Positions 36,352 through 46,303 of a stretch of DNA of 64,000 bases are shown here, piece by piece (the first letter of the stretch is position 1; each line of letters begins with the position of its first letter). The DNA comes from Ilyomonas sp965199845 (GTDB lineage: Bacteria; Bacteroidota; Bacteroidia; Chitinophagales; Chitinophagaceae). Under the pieces are notes generated by a model, which did not search any database, was not told the DNA's origin, and saw only the letters and a list, made by a program, of their open reading frames with translations. The position numbers were made by a program, and so were the translations under genes. The stretch spans positions 11,615 through 75,614 of the forward strand of contig CBDATZ010000049.1 in the NCBI GenBank assembly GCA_965199845.1, given 5' to 3'.

Positions 36352-36384
36352 AAAAAAAAGCAGGTAGTTTACCTGCTTTTTTTT
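36352..36384. terminator. Terminator after the beta-helix gene
   Basis: An A-run, then GCAGGTA (36360-36366), loop GTT, TACCTGC (36370-36376) and a T-run. It could also serve the convergent GH5 gene. Confidence 0.85.
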
Positions 36385-36519
36385 ATTATAGTCATCATAA
36401 TCATCAATACAATAAGACTTATACTATCTTTTTCAACAAAAATATAGATTCATAATATCGTAGTAAATTCGGTTTTAAATAACGTTACAAAAGATCGTAT
36501 ACGTTATCTGGAAAACGTT

Positions 36520-37752
36520 TTATTCGCTCTTTAATCCTAAGGCTTCTATATATGTTTTGTTGATTATGCAATTGCGAAAGCGGCAGTTTTCTAAAAAGCC
36601 ATCCAACGCTTTTTGTAATTGTTCTGTGTTTTTCGGGCGGAGATTTCTGATGTCTGCAAAGTCCTTTTTTGCTGTATCAGCATACGCTATAACACTGTCG
36701 TAATATTGTGGTATTTTAAAGGTAACAAAGCCTCTTGTATTGTCCATTTTTTTGTATGGCCAATAATGCCAGCCTATGTTATTTTCTTCTAAAGTTTTCC
36801 TGAAATTCATTACCCAGCTATCATCGTTTTCACCGGTTTCTCCGCAATAAAAAGGAACGTTATATTTATCTCTAAAATCAATATAATCTTGTATAACATC
36901 TTTGGTTGTTGCCGTCCAGTATTTGTGAAATGTATAAACCAACTTATTATCGAAAGGTGCACCAAACGGTTTAAAATTCGAATCCCATTGCGCGCCACCT
37001 AAAAACAACAAATGATTCTTATCAACGGTTCTGATGGCAGCCGTTATTTTCTTATAAACAACTTCTAGTTTCGGGTTCAGTTTGTCTTTATCAAAAAAAT
37101 GAGCAATTGGTTCATTCAATAAATCATAACCCAAAATGGCGGTTTCGTTTTTATAATGATTCGCAATCTTTTTCCATATCGCCACAGTTTCATCCTGGCT
37201 TTCTTCGCTTTCAAATAAAAAGGGATAAGCATAACCGTCATCAATGTTATCGCCGGTTTGTCCGCCCGGAGCGCAGTGCATATCGAGCAATACATATAAG
37301 CCTTCTTCTTTACACCATTTTATGGCTTTATCAAGATAAATAAATCCTCTTGCCGAATCGTTGCTTCCCATATAACTTTCGCTGGTAAACAAGCGATAAT
37401 TAAAAGGAATCCGTATCGAATTACTGCCCGTTGTTTTAATATAATGAATGTCTTCTTTTGTGATGTAAACATCTAAATATTTCTTCCAGAAATCCTTTGT
37501 GGCAGCGGGTCCTACCAATTCTTTAAAAGTTTCATCAATCAACCTGGGCGAGTTTGCCAGAGAGAATTTAAACATATAACCTTCCGGCACCAGCCAGTTA
37601 CCTAAGTTCGTTCCGCGTATCAAAAAAGGCTTGCCATCAACACCCATAATTTCTTTGCCTTTTGCAGAAATGAAATGAGATGTTTGCGCCTGTGCGACAA
37701 ACGCAATTACAATAAATAAGAACACAAAAAGAGCAAGTTTATTTTTTTTCAT
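36520..37752 (-). CDS. Glycoside hydrolase family 5 (cellulase-type) enzyme
   Basis: The 410-residue protein has a signal peptide (LALFVFLFIVIAFVAQAQ) and a TIM barrel with GTNLGNWLVPEGYMF, SIRIPFNYRLF, VLLDMHCAPGGQTG, YDLLNEP (acid/base Glu214) and YCGETGEND (nucleophile Glu305). The GxNLGNWL opening is typical of the exo-beta-1,3-glucanase/cellulase branch of GH5. It is secreted to the periplasm or beyond. The convergent beta-helix gene and the GH16 gene downstream on the other strand form a loose carbohydrate-active cluster. Confidence 0.9.
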   Translation of the reverse strand: MKKNKLALFVFLFIVIAFVAQAQTSHFISAKGKEIMGVDGKPFLIRGTNLGNWLVPEGYMFKFSLANSPRLIDETFKELVGPAATKDFWKKYLDVYITKEDIHYIKTTGSNSIRIPFNYRLFTSESYMGSNDSARGFIYLDKAIKWCKEEGLYVLLDMHCAPGGQTGDNIDDGYAYPFLFESEESQDETVAIWKKIANHYKNETAILGYDLLNEPIAHFFDKDKLNPKLEVVYKKITAAIRTVDKNHLLFLGGAQWDSNFKPFGAPFDNKLVYTFHKYWTATTKDVIQDYIDFRDKYNVPFYCGETGENDDSWVMNFRKTLEENNIGWHYWPYKKMDNTRGFVTFKIPQYYDSVIAYADTAKKDFADIRNLRPKNTEQLQKALDGFLENCRFRNCIINKTYIEALGLKSE

Positions 37753-37914
37753 ACAGGCAATATCAACTTTGTAGAGAAGCTTATTTTTTTATTGAAAAGA
37801 ATACATAAATCAATAAATAAACAACAACTTTTTTATTAAATAAGAATATCTTCAAAACTATATTCTTTATTGATTACATCAAAACCTTGGCTGCATGTTT
37901 GAAGAAATACAGCT

Positions 37915-38793
37915 ATGCAATTCATGATTACGGGTTATTCAACCGCACTATTTTCAACGTGGTATTTTATTGAAGAATTGGGTGTTTTGTTTGATGCCGG
38001 CGATGGTGTTATATCAGCTTTGTTACAGAAAAGCAGGAAGATAAATCATGCCTTTCTTTCACACGCCGACAGAGATCATCTAACCGGGCTTTTACAATTG
38101 AACCAGTTAAATGCAAGACCTTCACTTCCTGTAATGTATTACCCGAAAGACTCAGCTTCTTTTCGCTCATTAGAAGCCTTTTCCAAACAATTTGACAAGC
38201 AGGTTTTGCAAACAATATGGCAGCCGGTTGCACCCGGAGAAAGGCTTTGGATAAAAGGTGATATGTATGTTGTACCAGTTAGAAACGAGCATGTTACAAC
38301 AGGTGAAAACATCATAAAAAGTCTTAGCTATAAAGTGATGCAGACAAAGCAAAAACTAAGGCCGGAACTTAGTCATTTAACCGAAGAAGAAATCAGGAAA
38401 CTGAGTTATGAGCAGGGCAAAGAATCAATATCAAATGAAGTAAGTAATTGTGTGTTAGGATATTCAGGCGATACGCCGGTAAAGGATTTAGAGAGATGGA
38501 ATTATTGTGATATATTGATACATGAAGCTACATTTTTAGGCGATGGAGATGATATAAAACTGCGAACGCATCGCAACCAGCATAGCAACCTGGAAGAAGT
38601 AATTGATATGGTAAGCCATCTGCAAATTAAGCAGTTGATATTGGGACATTTTTCTTCGCGGTATTCGCCGGAACAGATTGATAAACGCCTGGCTGAACTG
38701 TGTGAGAAGTATAAGATAGAAGCAGAAGTTTACAGAATTTTACCCGGAGAAACCATACATGATATTTTACATACAAAGCCTGTGAACAGGTAA
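37915..38793 (+). CDS. Metallo-beta-lactamase-fold hydrolase, RNase Z-like
   Basis: The 292-residue cytoplasmic protein has the metal-binding motif SHADRDHLTGL (His50, Asp52, Asp54, His55), where RNase Z usually shows HxHxDH. Other sites are VLGYSGDTP, ILIHEATFLGD, HSNLEE and LILGHFSSRY. The layout (no lactamase-type signal peptide, a GHFSSRY block) is RNase Z/ElaC-like. The change of the second His to Asp makes a tRNA 3'-processing role uncertain, and another phosphodiesterase activity is possible. Confidence 0.82.
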   Translation: MQFMITGYSTALFSTWYFIEELGVLFDAGDGVISALLQKSRKINHAFLSHADRDHLTGLLQLNQLNARPSLPVMYYPKDSASFRSLEAFSKQFDKQVLQTIWQPVAPGERLWIKGDMYVVPVRNEHVTTGENIIKSLSYKVMQTKQKLRPELSHLTEEEIRKLSYEQGKESISNEVSNCVLGYSGDTPVKDLERWNYCDILIHEATFLGDGDDIKLRTHRNQHSNLEEVIDMVSHLQIKQLILGHFSSRYSPEQIDKRLAELCEKYKIEAEVYRILPGETIHDILHTKPVNR

Positions 38794-38888
38794 GAATCTT
38801 GTTCACATTTTATAAATCAAAATTGTAAAGAAGCATTTCATCTCTCTTTTGTTTCTATCTTTAGTTTTTAATGCTTGATGCTTGCCTT

Positions 38889-39671
38889 ATGAATTCATCA
38901 CTAAAGATTGTATTCTGTTACTTGTTTGTATTAATCTCGGTTTTCTTTTTTTCGTTTTATGCCAATTCAGGCTCAGTAAGACCTGATGCGTATCAATTGG
39001 TTTGGTCAGATGAATTTGATGGAAAAAAAATTGATACAACTGCCTGGAATTTTGAAACCGGCGGCGACGGCTGGGGCAATAACGAACAGGAATATTACAA
39101 AGCAGCCAACGCAAAAGTCAGCGATGGAAACTTGGTAATTACTGTTAAGAAAGAAACGGTTGGCAAGAACCGTTATACATCTTCCCGGATGACAACGCAG
39201 GGAAAAAAAGAATTTCAATATGGTAAGATAGAAGCCCGTATTAAAATGCCTGTTGGACAAGGCTTGTGGCCTGCGTTCTGGATGCTCGGTGCAAACATCA
39301 ACACAATTGGTTGGCCGGCCAGTGGCGAAACAGATATTATGGAACACATTAATGCAGATAGTTTAATTCACGGTACTCTGCATTGGAACAATCAGGGTCA
39401 TGTGCAAAGTACCGATTCCATTCTTTTAACACCTTCTTCTTATCATGTATATAGTATAGAATGGGATGCGAATTCTATTAAATGGTTTGTTGATGAAAAA
39501 CAATATCACGAAGTAAATATTACGACGAATAACACAGAAACATTTCACAAGCCATCTTTCCTGTTACTCAACCTGGCTGTTGGCGGCGATTGGCCGGGAC
39601 AAACGATTAACAACAACCTGATACCAGCCAAAATGTTTGTAGATTATGTAAGAGTTTACCAGCGGAAATAA
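38889..39671 (+). CDS. Glycoside hydrolase family 16 endo-beta-glucanase-like enzyme
   Basis: Started at the ATG at 38889, the protein has 260 residues with an N-terminal signal or anchor (IVFCYLFVLISVFFFSF). The domain holds LVWSDEFDGKKIDTTAW, then FQYGKIEARIKMP, LWPAFWMLG and the catalytic SGETDIMEHI (Glu147, Asp149, Glu152). The ExDxxE arrangement is that of laminarinases and lichenases, which cut beta-1,3(4)-glucans with retention. An in-frame ATG at 38871 would lengthen the signal by six residues. No binding module is attached. Confidence 0.92.
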   Translation: MNSSLKIVFCYLFVLISVFFFSFYANSGSVRPDAYQLVWSDEFDGKKIDTTAWNFETGGDGWGNNEQEYYKAANAKVSDGNLVITVKKETVGKNRYTSSRMTTQGKKEFQYGKIEARIKMPVGQGLWPAFWMLGANINTIGWPASGETDIMEHINADSLIHGTLHWNNQGHVQSTDSILLTPSSYHVYSIEWDANSIKWFVDEKQYHEVNITTNNTETFHKPSFLLLNLAVGGDWPGQTINNNLIPAKMFVDYVRVYQRK

Positions 39672-40131
39672 ATATTCAGTCAGGATAAAATGCTGAACTG
39701 ATAATTTGCTGCCAATTAAAGTCAAGCGGCTTTATTTTTTCCTACCGATTCTTAATATTCATAACAATATATGTATTTGGGTGTAAATCAAATCATTCGT
39801 ACGATAATACAAGCAAAACCTTCTGTTTCAATACATTAAAGAAAAGAAAATTTAAAAAAAGTTTTCCTTTTCTGTAAGAAAACTGAATTAAAATTAACTA
39901 ATAAGGAGAGCAAATTAGTACACGTTCGATTGCTTGCTATTTTTATTTGAAGCATAATGTTTATTATAAAACTAAAAACAGGCAACAATTTCATTATAAT
40001 AAAAGATGTGTAATAAGTAACAACTTCCTTTCCTGATTGCAAGATAGAAGACTCTAAACTACCCGAGGAAAAACGCCATTCTTTTAATAGGAATGGCTTT
40101 CTTTTTTAAGAGAACCGAAACTGCAAAAAAG
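39672..40131. other. Intergenic region between convergent GH16 and GH78 genes
   Basis: About 460 bp, AT-rich, without a credible open frame. The only structure seen is the hairpin at 40075-40097. Confidence 0.6.
40075..40107. terminator. Bidirectional hairpin after the rhamnosidase gene
   Basis: GCCATTC (40075-40081) pairs with GAATGGC (40091-40097). T-rich tracts follow on both strands. It is 35 nt beyond the stop of the minus-strand rhamnosidase gene. Confidence 0.65.
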
Positions 40132-42807
40132 CTATTTCCATACAAATACATAACTGCCGGATTCTAAATTTACAATACGCCCGGTAATCTGTTTATTGTT
40201 TTGATATACCTGCAAATTCTTTAACACAGGCAATTGCAAAGTAGCCGTTGAATTAGGCGGAATAGTAACCTGGTATGTTACTTCTTTGTTCTCTCTTTTC
40301 CAGGCAGAAATAATAGTGCCCTGCGGTGATTGATGGCTGGCTTCAAAATGAGGTAAGCCTTCTACAAAATGAGGCTGTAATACGATATTTTTAAAACCGG
40401 GTTGCGCCGTATCAGGCAAAATACCACCAATGCCTTTATAAAGCCAGGCGCCGATTTCGCCAAACATAATATGGTTGAGAGAAATATCGTGTTTGGATTT
40501 GATGTTCCAGTTTTCGTATAAGGTTGTCGCGCCGTTTTTTATCCACCAGCCCCAGGACGGATAGGTTTCCTGCGAAGCTATTTTATAAGCTATATCGGCA
40601 TATCCGTTTTCGCTCAGCGCATTCAAAATTGCTTTTTGTCCAAGTAAGCCAACATTCAGATGAAAGTTGTCTTTTGCCACGCGTTTTACTAAGTTGGCCG
40701 CTACTTTTGTTTTATATTGATCGGGAACCAAACCCCAATACAACGGCATACTCATTTCGGTTTGCAAACCACTGTCATAAATGCCAGTTTGTCCATCGAA
40801 GTATTTGTTATTAAAAGCTTGTTTGATAACGGCAGCCAGCGAATCGTAATACACCACATCTTCTTTTTTATCAAACAACTTTGCCGCTTTAGATAAGATA
40901 ACAGCATCGGCATAATAATAACACGAAGACGTAAACTCAACCGGCGGTTTTGTTGAAACCGGAACCCAGTCGCCCAATCCCCAGGTTGTCAGCGTATCGG
41001 GGCTGATAGCCGTAATGTGAGCCACGTATCGTTTAATGTTATCATAGCAATCAGCCAACAATTTACTATCGCCATAAAAGAGATACACATTCCACGGAAT
41101 CAAAGCCACGCTGCTTGTCCAGTCAGGACCATTTCCCCATTCGTAACCCCAGCCATCGGTTGGCACAATAGAAGGCAGCACGCCGTTTGGTTGCTGCTCA
41201 TCTCGAAAATCGGCGAGCCATTTTTCGTACACCGTAATGCCGTCAAAATTGTATAAACCGGTTTCAACAGCAATGTGCGAATCGCCCGTCCAGCCGTTCT
41301 TTTCGCGTTGCGGGCAATCGGTTGGATAACCAAATAAATTAGATAGATAAGAGTTGTTTGTTGCCTGCCATATTTTGTTGATGGTTTCGTTAGACGAATT
41401 GATGTTTCCAACGGCTGCCACATCGCTGTGAAGAAAATAACCGCTAAGATTTTCCTTTGTTAATAATACCGGTTTACTACTCGTTACTTCAACATACTGA
41501 AAACCTTTGTAATTGAAACCCGGCATAAAGCTTTGCGACTTTTTTCCATTCAATATAAAAATATCCGTCTGGAAAGGATCGCTGTCATCTGTCGGGCGGT
41601 AATGTTCATCAATATTTGATATATCAACATGACCGGCAGAATCCAATCGTTCGCCATGTTTTAATTTAATGATAGTTCCACTATCGCCGCCAACCGTTAT
41701 CTTACTTACACCAGAAATATTTCTGCCTAAATTAAATACATAATCTGTATCATTAAAACGGTTACAGCTTTCTGCTTGTATCTCTTTATCAACACGAATC
41801 GGTTGCATTGCCTGCGCTACAATATTTGCTGAAGGCGCCGACCTGTATATCACGTCATGCCACGCCGAATCGCTGAACTGTATTGTGTTCCAGCCGTTTT
41901 GCTCTTTGCGGCTATCGTAATGTTCGGCGGTATAAATACTGTTGAAAATAACAGGACTTAACGACGTTTTCCAGTCTTTACCAGTCGTTATGGTTTCTGT
42001 TCTGCCATTGTTATAAGTAATACGAATGTCCATACAAAACGTTGGACGATTACGCCACGGCGCTTTATCAAAATTCCATACGGCTGTTGATTGAAGATTA
42101 TACCAGCCATTGCCCAGCAAAACACCAACCGCATTTTTACCTTGTTGCAAATAAGAAGTAACATCGTACGTTACATACAAAGTGCGCCTGTCGAATCTTG
42201 TGTACATCGGGTCTAATATATGATCGCCAATCTTTTTTCCATTGATTGATAACTCGTACAAACCTGCAACTGCTATGTATGCGCGAGCCGATTTAATAAC
42301 AGAATTTGCCTCAAATATTTTCCTAAAATAAGGTGCAGGTTTTACATTCTCATTATTATCATCAGATATCCAGGCGCCTTTCCAATTGCGGCTGTTCATC
42401 ATACCGGTTTCAAAAGATGAAATGTTGTTAGCAGCGCTTTCTTTTCCGTCTTCGTCTTTTATAATTACTTGCCAGTAATATTTGGTAAATGGTTGCAGTT
42501 CTTTGCCATTATAAACAGCCAATGTATTTGACGATGTTACTTCATCAGACATCCACAAATCAGCTTTTTTATTTGTTAGCGCAACTGAATCGGTGCTTAC
42601 CTGTATTTGATAAGACGTTTGTTTTGCGCCTTGTTTATTGCTCACCAAACGCCATGTAAAGCGCGGTTTGGCAGCATCAATACCTAATGGTAATGTCAGG
42701 TATTCGCAACGCATATCGGCAACCGATGACTGGCAATAATTTTCATTAAAAAAGAAAGAAAGAAATGATACAAGAAGAATGACTTTTAAATACGGCGATT
42801 GCATCAA
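40132..42807 (-). CDS. Alpha-L-rhamnosidase, GH78
   Basis: The 891-residue exported enzyme has a short signal peptide (VILLVSFLSFFF) and an Ig-like N-terminal domain (MRCEYLTLPLGIDAAKPRFT). The rhamnosidase N domain follows (ARAYIAVAGLYELSINGKKIGDHILDP), then the (alpha/alpha)6 barrel with DCPQREKNGWTGDSHIAVET, GWGYEWGNGPDWTSS and GWWIKNGATTLYENW, and a C-terminal beta domain. The acidic residues in the DCPQRE and TGDSH blocks carry the family chemistry. It releases terminal L-rhamnose from plant glycans or glycosides. Two adjacent ATGs can serve as start. Confidence 0.95.
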   Translation of the reverse strand: MMQSPYLKVILLVSFLSFFFNENYCQSSVADMRCEYLTLPLGIDAAKPRFTWRLVSNKQGAKQTSYQIQVSTDSVALTNKKADLWMSDEVTSSNTLAVYNGKELQPFTKYYWQVIIKDEDGKESAANNISSFETGMMNSRNWKGAWISDDNNENVKPAPYFRKIFEANSVIKSARAYIAVAGLYELSINGKKIGDHILDPMYTRFDRRTLYVTYDVTSYLQQGKNAVGVLLGNGWYNLQSTAVWNFDKAPWRNRPTFCMDIRITYNNGRTETITTGKDWKTSLSPVIFNSIYTAEHYDSRKEQNGWNTIQFSDSAWHDVIYRSAPSANIVAQAMQPIRVDKEIQAESCNRFNDTDYVFNLGRNISGVSKITVGGDSGTIIKLKHGERLDSAGHVDISNIDEHYRPTDDSDPFQTDIFILNGKKSQSFMPGFNYKGFQYVEVTSSKPVLLTKENLSGYFLHSDVAAVGNINSSNETINKIWQATNNSYLSNLFGYPTDCPQREKNGWTGDSHIAVETGLYNFDGITVYEKWLADFRDEQQPNGVLPSIVPTDGWGYEWGNGPDWTSSVALIPWNVYLFYGDSKLLADCYDNIKRYVAHITAISPDTLTTWGLGDWVPVSTKPPVEFTSSCYYYADAVILSKAAKLFDKKEDVVYYDSLAAVIKQAFNNKYFDGQTGIYDSGLQTEMSMPLYWGLVPDQYKTKVAANLVKRVAKDNFHLNVGLLGQKAILNALSENGYADIAYKIASQETYPSWGWWIKNGATTLYENWNIKSKHDISLNHIMFGEIGAWLYKGIGGILPDTAQPGFKNIVLQPHFVEGLPHFEASHQSPQGTIISAWKRENKEVTYQVTIPPNSTATLQLPVLKNLQVYQNNKQITGRIVNLESGSYVFVWK

Positions 42808-42892
42808 CTGGTTTATTTTTAAACGAATATAATTATGTTCAGCCTGCAGCTTTTATCTTACACAATACAGTTATAAAAATTGAAAATGAATC

Positions 42893-43804
42893 TTATTTAT
42901 CATCCTTTCCATCTAATATAACAGGCGTATTTCCGCTGCCCATAATAATGATTTTTGAATTGGGTGATTTTGCAATTTCCAATTGTGCTTTTATCTTTTC
43001 GTATTGCAATTGTTTATCGGTAAGACTTTCGCTGATAATGTGCTGATAGTCGGCAATACCTTGCGCTTCCACACGTTTGCGCTGGGCTTCCTGTTGTTCT
43101 TTCTGTAAAACAAACTGCATCTTCTGCGCGTCCTGTTCGGCATTTATTTTTTGCTCAATAGAAGCTTTTACACTCGTTGGTAACGTAATGTTGCGAACCA
43201 GCAAATTTTCCAATATTAAACCTCTGGATTTAAAGTCTTTTTCTATGGTAGAAAAAATACGTTGCTGAAACTCATCGCGACGTGTTGAGTACAAAGCCAC
43301 GGCATCATAATACACAGCGTTATCGCGGATGCGCGTGCGCGTAATGGGACGAACAATTTTATCTTCATAATTAGCGCCGGTTTCGCGCAGCAGCTTTGGC
43401 GCTTCGGAAGGAATTACATGATACAAAACAGATAAATCAATAGTTACTTCCAAACCATCGGCAGACAGAACACGAATGGCATCGTCACCGGATTTACTGC
43501 CTTCACTGTTTGTTCCGCTCATGGTATAATTCTGCGTTTTTACATCTAAATGTTCAACTTCAACCAATGGATTAATAAGATGCAAACCACTGGAGAGCAC
43601 ATTGTTTTGCACTTTACCAAACAGCTTTTGCACACCCACTTCGCCGGTATCAATCTGCACAGCGCAAGCCGCAATAAAACCAAGCACGGCAATAAGAATT
43701 CCAATACTTTGGGCAGCTTTACCATATTGCCTGAAGCCAGGACTGGTGCGGCTTAGCGCCAGGCTGATAAAGAAAATAAGAAAACCTATAACAAGAAGAA
43801 ACAT
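42893..43804 (-). CDS. SPFH/prohibitin-family membrane protein
   Basis: The 303-residue protein has two N-terminal membrane helices (about 2-18 and 32-48). An SPFH domain follows (VQIDTGEVGVQKLFGKVQ to VTIDLSVLYHVIPSEAPKLL), then a long charged coiled coil (INAEQDAQKMQFVLQKEQQE) and a short C-terminal tail. It should form large ring-like membrane assemblies, as prohibitins and HflKC do, and shape membrane domains or control proteases. No NfeD or protease gene is next to it. Confidence 0.92.
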   Translation of the reverse strand: MFLLVIGFLIFFISLALSRTSPGFRQYGKAAQSIGILIAVLGFIAACAVQIDTGEVGVQKLFGKVQNNVLSSGLHLINPLVEVEHLDVKTQNYTMSGTNSEGSKSGDDAIRVLSADGLEVTIDLSVLYHVIPSEAPKLLRETGANYEDKIVRPITRTRIRDNAVYYDAVALYSTRRDEFQQRIFSTIEKDFKSRGLILENLLVRNITLPTSVKASIEQKINAEQDAQKMQFVLQKEQQEAQRKRVEAQGIADYQHIISESLTDKQLQYEKIKAQLEIAKSPNSKIIIMGSGNTPVILDGKDDK

Positions 43805-43851
43805 AATTATTTATTTAAAAGTAAATGTCATAACAATCCGGAATGACAATA

Positions 43852-43859
43852 CAAATGTA
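43852..43859 (-). promoter_or_regulatory. -7 promoter box (TACATTTG) for the SPFH gene
   Basis: An exact TAnnTTTG match on the minus strand, 47 nt before the start codon. A matching -33 box is not evident. Confidence 0.4.
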
Positions 43860-44037
43860 TAGCAACCAACTGCACGCTAAATGAATGTTGTTTAGAAAGA
43901 ATTTTTGTTTTGACTAAAAGAAAAACTATCATCTTTCTTTTTAAAAAAACGAGGTTGTACATATCTTTCTGAGAATATGATTACACATTGCACTTACCTT
44001 TTATTTCCTACTTTTAAGCCGCAAGCAAACCACATCT

Positions 44038-46257
44038 ATGAAAAGAAATCTCTTTTTTACATCAGCATTTTTATTGTTGATAATAAAAGGTTTTACACAA
44101 TCATCTTCCATCACCGGCTTCAGCAATACAAATGCGCAACAGCAATTTTCTGTAGAAAAACAATTTGACCAAAACCTGAGTGCAGAACATATTGGAAGCA
44201 CAATCAAACTATTGTCATCGCATCCGCATCATTTGGGTTCGCCGGGTGGAAAAGCTGTAGCCGATACCATTTACAATCGTCTTAAATCGTATGGCTGGGA
44301 TGTGAAGATAGAAACCTATACCGTATTGTTTCCCACACCAAAAACACGTGTTCTGGAAATGTCGTCGCCCACAACATATAAAGCTTTATTAAAAGAACCG
44401 GTTTTATCGGAAGATGCAACCAGCGGGCAAAGCGGGCAATTGCCAACATATAATGCGTGGAGTGCCGATGGTGATGTAACCGGCGAACTGGTGTTTGTAA
44501 ATTATGGCTTGCCCGACGATTATGAACGTCTCGACCGTATGGGCGTTACTGTAAAAGGCAAAATCGCAATCGCTAAATATGGCAGAAGCTGGCGCGGCAT
44601 CAAGCCCAAAGTGGCACAGGAACATGGCGCTATCGGCTGTATTATTTACAGCGACCCGATGGATGATGGTTATGCCGCCGGCGATGTATATCCAAAAGGC
44701 GCTTATAAAAATGAATATGGTGTGCAACGTGGCAGTGTAATGGACATGCCCGTTTATCCCGGCGATCCGTTAACACCTGGTATTGGTTCAACAACCAATG
44801 CAAAACGTATTGCACAGAGTGATGCCAAAAATCTATTAAAAATACCTGTATTGCCCATCAGCTATCACGATGCAACACCGCTATTAAAATCGCTTGGCGG
44901 AATGGTGGTGCCACGCGATTGGATGGGCGGTTTGCCATTTACCTATCACATCGGCGATGGTAAAACAAAAGTGCATTTGAACTTAGCTTTTAACTGGGAC
45001 CAGGTTTCGTGTAATGATGTGATTGCAACCCTGAAAGGTTCACAATATCCCGACCAATGGATTGTACGCGGCAACCATCATGATGCCTGGGTAAATGGCG
45101 CCGGTGACCCGATTAGCGGGCAAGCGGCTTTACTGGAAGAAGCCAAATCAATTGGCGAATTGGCGAAGACCGGCTGGAAGCCAAAACGTACATTGGTGTA
45201 TTGTGCCTGGGATGGCGAAGAACCAGCCTTGCTTGGTTCAACCGAATGGGTAGAAGACCATGCAAAAGAGTTGCAGCAGAAAACCGTAGTTTATATAAAC
45301 AGCGATGGCAATGGCAGAGGTTTTCTGGGCGCGGGCGGATCAGCTGCGTTACAGACCTTGGTAAACGAAGCTGCCAAAGATGTTACCGACCCGGAAACCG
45401 GCATTGATGTAAAGCAAAGAAAACTGGCTAAAGAAGCTGCCAGCGCAAGCAGTACAAAAGCTAAAGAAGAAGCGTTGAATAAAAAAGATTTTAAATTGGA
45501 GCCGCTGGGTTCCGGTTCCGACTTTTCTCCGTTTCTTCAATTTTTGGGTATGCCTTCGTTAGACCTTGGCTTTGGTGGCGAAGATGGCGGTGGCGAATAT
45601 CATTCGATTTATGATTCGTATGATGATTATCGCCGCTTTAAAGATCCTTCATTTGAATATGGCGTCGCTTTATCTAAAACAGCCGGACGCGTGGCTTTGC
45701 GCATGGCAGATGCTGACCGGCTTCCGTTCGATTATTCTTATTTGTACGATGCGATTACTGATTATTCAAAAGAAGTAATTGCACTGGCTGATAACATGCG
45801 CGAAAACACAAGATTAGAAAACAAGATGATTGAATCCGGCACATATCGTTTAACAGCAGATACGGCCAATCATTTGTTACTTCCGAAAGTTAAAGCAGGC
45901 GTACCTTATCTCAACTTTGCGCCTTTGCAAAATGCAATGGATAGTTTGCAAAAAAGTACAGATAGTTTAAAAACGATGTTACAAAACAGCAGCGTTTCTA
46001 CAACCAATGATAAGTTAAACCAAGGCTTATATATGGCAGAACAACAACTGCTGTTGCCAAATGGTTTGCCTCGCCGCGAATGGTACCGGCATTCAATTTA
46101 CGCGCCTGGTTTTTATACAGGTTATGGTGTAAAAACATTGCCCGGCATCCGCGAAGCTATCGAACAACGAAACTGGACGGAAGCGCAAACCCAGATTGGC
46201 TTAGCGGCTGATGCCATTATGAAATTCAGTGTTTATTTGCAAAGCATACATCCGTAA
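44038..46257 (+). CDS. M28-family peptidase, glutamate carboxypeptidase II-like
   Basis: The 739-residue exported enzyme has a short signal peptide (LFFTSAFLLLIIKGFTQ), a PA domain at about 140-260 (GELVFVNYGLPDDYERL, GAIGCIIYSDP) and the zinc peptidase domain with GNHHDAWVNGAGDP (His347, Asp357) and WDGEEPALLGSTEW (catalytic Glu394/395). SDFSPFLQFLG and EYHSIYDSYDDY (last His ligand) follow, then a C-terminal transferrin-receptor-like dimerisation domain. This order equals human GCPII/PSMA. It trims peptides or folyl-glutamate-like substrates outside the cytoplasm. Confidence 0.93.
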   Translation: MKRNLFFTSAFLLLIIKGFTQSSSITGFSNTNAQQQFSVEKQFDQNLSAEHIGSTIKLLSSHPHHLGSPGGKAVADTIYNRLKSYGWDVKIETYTVLFPTPKTRVLEMSSPTTYKALLKEPVLSEDATSGQSGQLPTYNAWSADGDVTGELVFVNYGLPDDYERLDRMGVTVKGKIAIAKYGRSWRGIKPKVAQEHGAIGCIIYSDPMDDGYAAGDVYPKGAYKNEYGVQRGSVMDMPVYPGDPLTPGIGSTTNAKRIAQSDAKNLLKIPVLPISYHDATPLLKSLGGMVVPRDWMGGLPFTYHIGDGKTKVHLNLAFNWDQVSCNDVIATLKGSQYPDQWIVRGNHHDAWVNGAGDPISGQAALLEEAKSIGELAKTGWKPKRTLVYCAWDGEEPALLGSTEWVEDHAKELQQKTVVYINSDGNGRGFLGAGGSAALQTLVNEAAKDVTDPETGIDVKQRKLAKEAASASSTKAKEEALNKKDFKLEPLGSGSDFSPFLQFLGMPSLDLGFGGEDGGGEYHSIYDSYDDYRRFKDPSFEYGVALSKTAGRVALRMADADRLPFDYSYLYDAITDYSKEVIALADNMRENTRLENKMIESGTYRLTADTANHLLLPKVKAGVPYLNFAPLQNAMDSLQKSTDSLKTMLQNSSVSTTNDKLNQGLYMAEQQLLLPNGLPRREWYRHSIYAPGFYTGYGVKTLPGIREAIEQRNWTEAQTQIGLAADAIMKFSVYLQSIHP

Positions 46258-46303
46258 TACAAGTTTGGAATATTCCGAATCTTATCATTTTAAAAATTAC
46301 TGT

